NCBI GenBank assembly: GCA_902494815.1
Contig: CABUVB010000090.1
Coordinates: 1 to 7,341 of the forward strand
Length of the DNA stretch: 7,341 nucleotides
Origin: an uncultured Collinsella sp.
GTDB taxonomy: Bacteria; Actinomycetota; Coriobacteriia; Coriobacteriales; Coriobacteriaceae
Direction: 5' to 3'
Below the pieces are notes generated by a model. That model did not search any database. It was not told where the DNA came from and saw only the letters and a program-made list of their open reading frames with translations. Below are positions 4,734 to 7,341 of the stretch, piece by piece; positions within the stretch are counted from its first letter, which is position 1; every line of letters starts with the position of its first letter. The translations under genes were made by a program, and so were the position numbers.

Positions 4734-5908
4734 ACAGCACCCACGATAGAGAGCAGCGTCTGGGCAAATTCATCCAGGTCGGCGGGGTCCACGCGGTCAT
4801 CGAACGAGATGCGCAGCGCACCCAATGCCTGCTCGCGGCCAATACCCATGGCGCTGAGCACGTGGCTCGGGTCCATGCTTCCGCTCGAGCAGGCAGATCC
4901 GGCAGAAACCTCAAAGCCGGCGGTATCGAGTTTGATGATGAGCTCTTCGGAATCCATGCCGTCAATGTAGATCGACACCATGCCGGGCAGACGGTCGGCC
5001 CGCGTGTAGTCGCCCATCGTGGCGTGAATGCGAGGATGGGCCGTAAGCGTGGCGTAGAGCTTGTCTGAAAGGCCTTGCAGCGTCGCGCGCTCCTGCGCCA
5101 CGTTGGGTGCCAGTGTGCTGGCGGCAGCGGCGAAGGCAAGCTGCGTGCGCAGGTCCTGCGTACCGGCACGACGTCCAGCCTCCTGTCCGCCGCCAAAGAT
5201 GCGCGGACGCAGCGGCGTGCGGGTCTTAACGTAGAGCGCGCCGGATGCCACAGGACCGCCAATCTTATGGGCAGCGACGGACATGGCATCGACGCCCAAC
5301 TCGGCGGCATCGAGCGGAATGTGCAGATACCCCTGGATGGCATCGGTGTGGAACAGGGCGCCCACGGTATGCGCGGCCGCGGCAAGCTCGCGGATGGGCT
5401 GCACCACGCCGGTCTCGTTGTTGGCGACCATAATGCTCACGAGCGCCACGTCGTCGCTGAGCAAGTCGCTCAGTGCGGCGGGTTCGATGTAGCCCGCACG
5501 GCAGGGCTGCACCAGGTCGACGCTAAACCCGGCGGCACGCAGCAGCGGCAGGTTGTCCAGAATCGAATCGTGCTCGATGGCCGAAACGATTACACGATCG
5601 CGCTTGCGATCGCGCTGACGAGCGCCCTCGGCAAGACCGAGCAGCGCCAGCTGGTTGGCTTCGGTGCCGCCGTTGGTCAGTACAATCTCGGACGGGCGGA
5701 CGCGCGCGCCAAAGCTGCGGGCGATCTCGCGACGTGCAACCTCCAGACGCGCGGCGGCTTTGCGGCCAAGCGAGTGTAGCGAGTTGGGGTTGACGCCGGC
5801 AAGCTCGCTGTCGTCGTACTCGCGCTGCGCAAGGAGCGCCTCGGCGCGCACGGGCGTCGAGGCGGCATAGTCAAGATTCACGGGTATGCGGTTTTGACCT
5901 GCGGTCAT
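4730..5908 (-). CDS. Cysteine desulfurase, NifS/IscS type (PLP-dependent)
   Basis: This 392-residue class V aminotransferase removes sulfur from L-cysteine, giving alanine and an enzyme-bound persulfide for Fe-S clusters or tRNA thiolation. Motifs in order: LDYAASTPV (12-20), NPNSLHSLG (40-48), TNGGTEANQLAL (78-89), the PLP-stacking His113 in IEHDS, NNETGVVQPI (163-172), PLP-binding Asp189 in HTDAIQG, Schiff-base Lys215 in AHKIGG, GGGQEAGRRAGT (239-250) and catalytic Cys340 in GSACSSGS. The short Cys loop followed by SHVL indicates the group I (NifS/IscS) type. No IscU, SufU or ThiI/MnmA partner gene is next to it, so the acceptor cannot be decided; I give no symbol because nifS and iscS cannot be separated here. 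It starts 6 nt after rpe; AGGAGG in the end of rpe lies 11 nt before the ATG. Confidence 0.93.
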   Translation of the reverse strand: MTAGQNRIPVNLDYAASTPVRAEALLAQREYDDSELAGVNPNSLHSLGRKAAARLEVARREIARSFGARVRPSEIVLTNGGTEANQLALLGLAEGARQRDRKRDRVIVSAIEHDSILDNLPLLRAAGFSVDLVQPCRAGYIEPAALSDLLSDDVALVSIMVANNETGVVQPIRELAAAAHTVGALFHTDAIQGYLHIPLDAAELGVDAMSVAAHKIGGPVASGALYVKTRTPLRPRIFGGGQEAGRRAGTQDLRTQLAFAAAASTLAPNVAQERATLQGLSDKLYATLTAHPRIHATMGDYTRADRLPGMVSIYIDGMDSEELIIKLDTAGFEVSAGSACSSGSMDPSHVLSAMGIGREQALGALRISFDDRVDPADLDEFAQTLLSIVGAV

Positions 5909-5914
5909 AAGGGT

Positions 5915-6586
5915 TTATGCCTCCTGTGCGGCCTCGTTGCCCAGCTTCTGCAGCAGCGTAACCTCGGCAGCGGGATCTTCGGACTTAAATACGGCGGAAC
6001 CGGCCACCAGGACATTTGCGCCGGCCTTGACGACCTCGGCGATGTTTTTGGAAGAGATGCCGCCGTCGACCTCGATCATGGGCGACACGCCGTGGCGCTC
6101 GCACATGGCCTTGAGCTCGTGGAGCTTAGCGATGGTGCCCGGGATAAAGCTCTGGCCGCCAAAGCCCGGGTTCACGCTCATGAGCAGCACCATATCGACG
6201 ACGTCGATGATGCTCTCGAGTACGCACACGGGGGTGGCGGGGTTGAGCACCACGCCAGCCTTGACGCCGCGCTGCTGCAGATGGGTGAGCGTGCGGTGCA
6301 GGTGCGTGGAAGCTTCGTAGTGCACGGTGATCATGTCGGCACCGGCGTCGGCATACCAATCGACTGTCTCGTCGGGGTTCGACACCATCAGGTGCGCGTC
6401 GACCGGTACATCGGTAGAGCGCTTGACGGCCTTAAGGATGTCGACGCCAAAGGTGAGGTTGCCGGTAAAGTGACCGTCCATAACGTCGAAGTGCACGTAG
6501 TCGGCACCGGCGATCTTGTCGAGCTCGCCCGTGAGGTTGGCCATGTCGGCCGAAAGGACGGACGGAGCGATTTTGATGGAACCCAT
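5915..6586 (-). CDS. rpe: Ribulose-phosphate 3-epimerase
   Basis: This 223-residue TIM-barrel enzyme interconverts D-ribulose 5-phosphate and D-xylulose 5-phosphate in the pentose phosphate pathway, using an active-site metal ion. Visible motifs: IAPSVLSADMANL (6-18, catalytic Ser9), VHFDVMDGHF (31-40, metal ligands His32 and Asp34), DAHLMV (63-68, His65), VLLMSVNPGFGGQSFIP (133-149), EVDGGIS (172-178, catalytic Asp174) and VAGSAVF (194-200, phosphate binding). Length matches the usual 215-230. The common VPNLTFG segment reads TGNLTFG here (41-47), a mild variant. AAAGG lies 8 nt before the ATG. It follows gpsA by 18 nt and precedes the cysteine desulfurase by 6 nt, so it sits inside the operon. 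Confidence 0.97.
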   Translation of the reverse strand: MGSIKIAPSVLSADMANLTGELDKIAGADYVHFDVMDGHFTGNLTFGVDILKAVKRSTDVPVDAHLMVSNPDETVDWYADAGADMITVHYEASTHLHRTLTHLQQRGVKAGVVLNPATPVCVLESIIDVVDMVLLMSVNPGFGGQSFIPGTIAKLHELKAMCERHGVSPMIEVDGGISSKNIAEVVKAGANVLVAGSAVFKSEDPAAEVTLLQKLGNEAAQEA

Positions 6587-6604
6587 GGTAGTAGCCTTTC
6601 TGCG

Positions 6605-7341
6605 CTAGTCGGTGAGTCCGTAGAACTCTTGAGAGGGGACGCGGTCGGTAAGAATCTCGAGTGCCCTATCCAAAGTAACACCGTTGTAGAGCGTTTGCTC
6701 CACGGCAAAGGTGAGCGGAATGTCTACGCCCAGTGAACGGGCAAGTTCGCTGACGCTGCGGGCCGCGACGGCGCCCTCGACAACCATATGCGTGCGCGTC
6801 TGGTACTCGTCGAGCGAAACGCCGTGGGCAAACTCGTAGCCAAAGGTGCGGTTGCGCGAATGCTCCGAGGTACAGGTGGCAATGAGGTCTCCCATGCCGG
6901 CAAGTCCCATGCAGGTCATAGCTTGACCGCCGCGGGCGTGCACCAGACGGCTGATCTCGGCTAGGCCGCGCGTCATGATGAGGGCGAGCGTGTTGTCGCC
7001 CGCGCCGGTGCCGGCGGAGATGCCGCACACGATGGCGATGACATTTTTCATGGCGCCGCAGACCTCGACACCGGTCATGTCCTGCGACAGGTAGATGCGG
7101 AAGGCCGTGGACAGGAGCAGGTCCTTAAAGGCCTCCCCTATCTGCGGATCTTCGCTGGCGATGACGGCGGCAGAAAGTCCGCCGCGGCAAATCTCCTCGG
7201 CATGGTTGGGGCCCGAGAGGGCCGCCACGCGCGCCTCGTTGCCGATCTCGCTGGCGATGACCTCGCTCATGAGCAGGCCGGACTCGGGCTCAATGCCCTT
7301 GGTGAGGCAGAGCACCGGGGTATCGGCGGCGATAAAGGGCG
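6605..7341 (-). CDS. gpsA: NAD(P)H-dependent glycerol-3-phosphate dehydrogenase, 5' end outside window
   Basis: The frame is open to the window edge; about 245 C-terminal residues are present out of roughly 330 usual for GpsA. The enzyme reduces dihydroxyacetone phosphate to sn-glycerol 3-phosphate, the backbone for phospholipids. Visible motifs: LCLTKGIEPESGLLMSEVI, LSGPNHAEEI (the usual GPSHAEE with Asn for Ser), GVEVCGAMKNVIAI with the catalytic Lys region, GDNTLALIMTRGLAEI, and GLAGMGDLIATCTSEHSRNRTFG, the substrate-binding signature of the C-terminal helical domain. The N-terminal Rossmann domain with GxGxxG lies beyond 7341. A GTG at 7315 is internal, because the sequence upstream (PFIAADTPV) continues in frame as normal GpsA. 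It is the first operon gene visible, 18 nt ahead of rpe. Confidence 0.95.
   Translation of the reverse strand, partial: PFIAADTPVLCLTKGIEPESGLLMSEVIASEIGNEARVAALSGPNHAEEICRGGLSAAVIASEDPQIGEAFKDLLLSTAFRIYLSQDMTGVEVCGAMKNVIAIVCGISAGTGAGDNTLALIMTRGLAEISRLVHARGGQAMTCMGLAGMGDLIATCTSEHSRNRTFGYEFAHGVSLDEYQTRTHMVVEGAVAARSVSELARSLGVDIPLTFAVEQTLYNGVTLDRALEILTDRVPSQEFYGLTD

Noticed and set aside
7313..7315. GTG at 7315 as the start of gpsA
   Set aside because: The frame continues upstream to the window edge with sequence typical of GpsA, and the essential Rossmann domain would be missing.

Overview
The window looks like chromosomal DNA from a high-GC anaerobic actinobacterium, most likely a Coriobacteriia gut commensal of the Collinsella type. 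I base this on the base composition, the style of the housekeeping proteins and the pairing of these genes; no database search was possible. It has two parts. Positions 1 to about 1830 are an accessory, surface-variation-like region read mainly on the + strand. Positions 1836-7341 are a compact core-gene block read on the - strand.

Accessory part: 1-119 is the right end of an IS3-family insertion sequence (last 26 codons of the transposase plus the terminal inverted repeat). It abuts the 3' half of a broken terminator hairpin and a leader sequence. At 338-1330 lies a complete gene for an unusual protein: a class III (Flp/Tad-type) prepilin N-terminus joined through a Gly/Ser linker to a C-terminal DUF6273-like domain resembling C-type-lectin/sulfatase-modifying-factor folds. 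A run of nine G residues sits in codons 9-11. Gain or loss of one G shifts the frame into an early stop, so this looks like a phase-variable (contingency) pilin locus. Two staggered ATG codons four bases apart make the switch logic more intricate. The terminator and leader before the gene recur after it (125-239 and 1357-1470, about 1.23 kb apart), which suggests a cassette from a former or current tandem array. The gap before the tRNA holds three spaced hairpin dyads with a shared left flank and two perfect AT-rich palindromes.

Core part, in order of transcription from right to left: gpsA (5' end cut by the window), rpe, a NifS/IscS-type cysteine desulfurase, a Nif3/DUF34 protein, a coiled-coil zinc-ribbon protein (COG1579-like), and coaBC. 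The gaps are 18, 6, -4 (overlap), -4 (overlap) and 3 nt, so this is probably one operon with translational coupling. It combines lipid precursor supply (GpsA), pentose phosphate metabolism (Rpe), sulfur mobilisation from cysteine, and coenzyme A synthesis from phosphopantothenate. A tRNA-Pro(GGG) with an encoded CCA follows with its own promoter and terminator, and it marks the border between the core block and the accessory region.

The most interesting item is the putative phase-variable prepilin/lectin-like gene within its repeated cassette.
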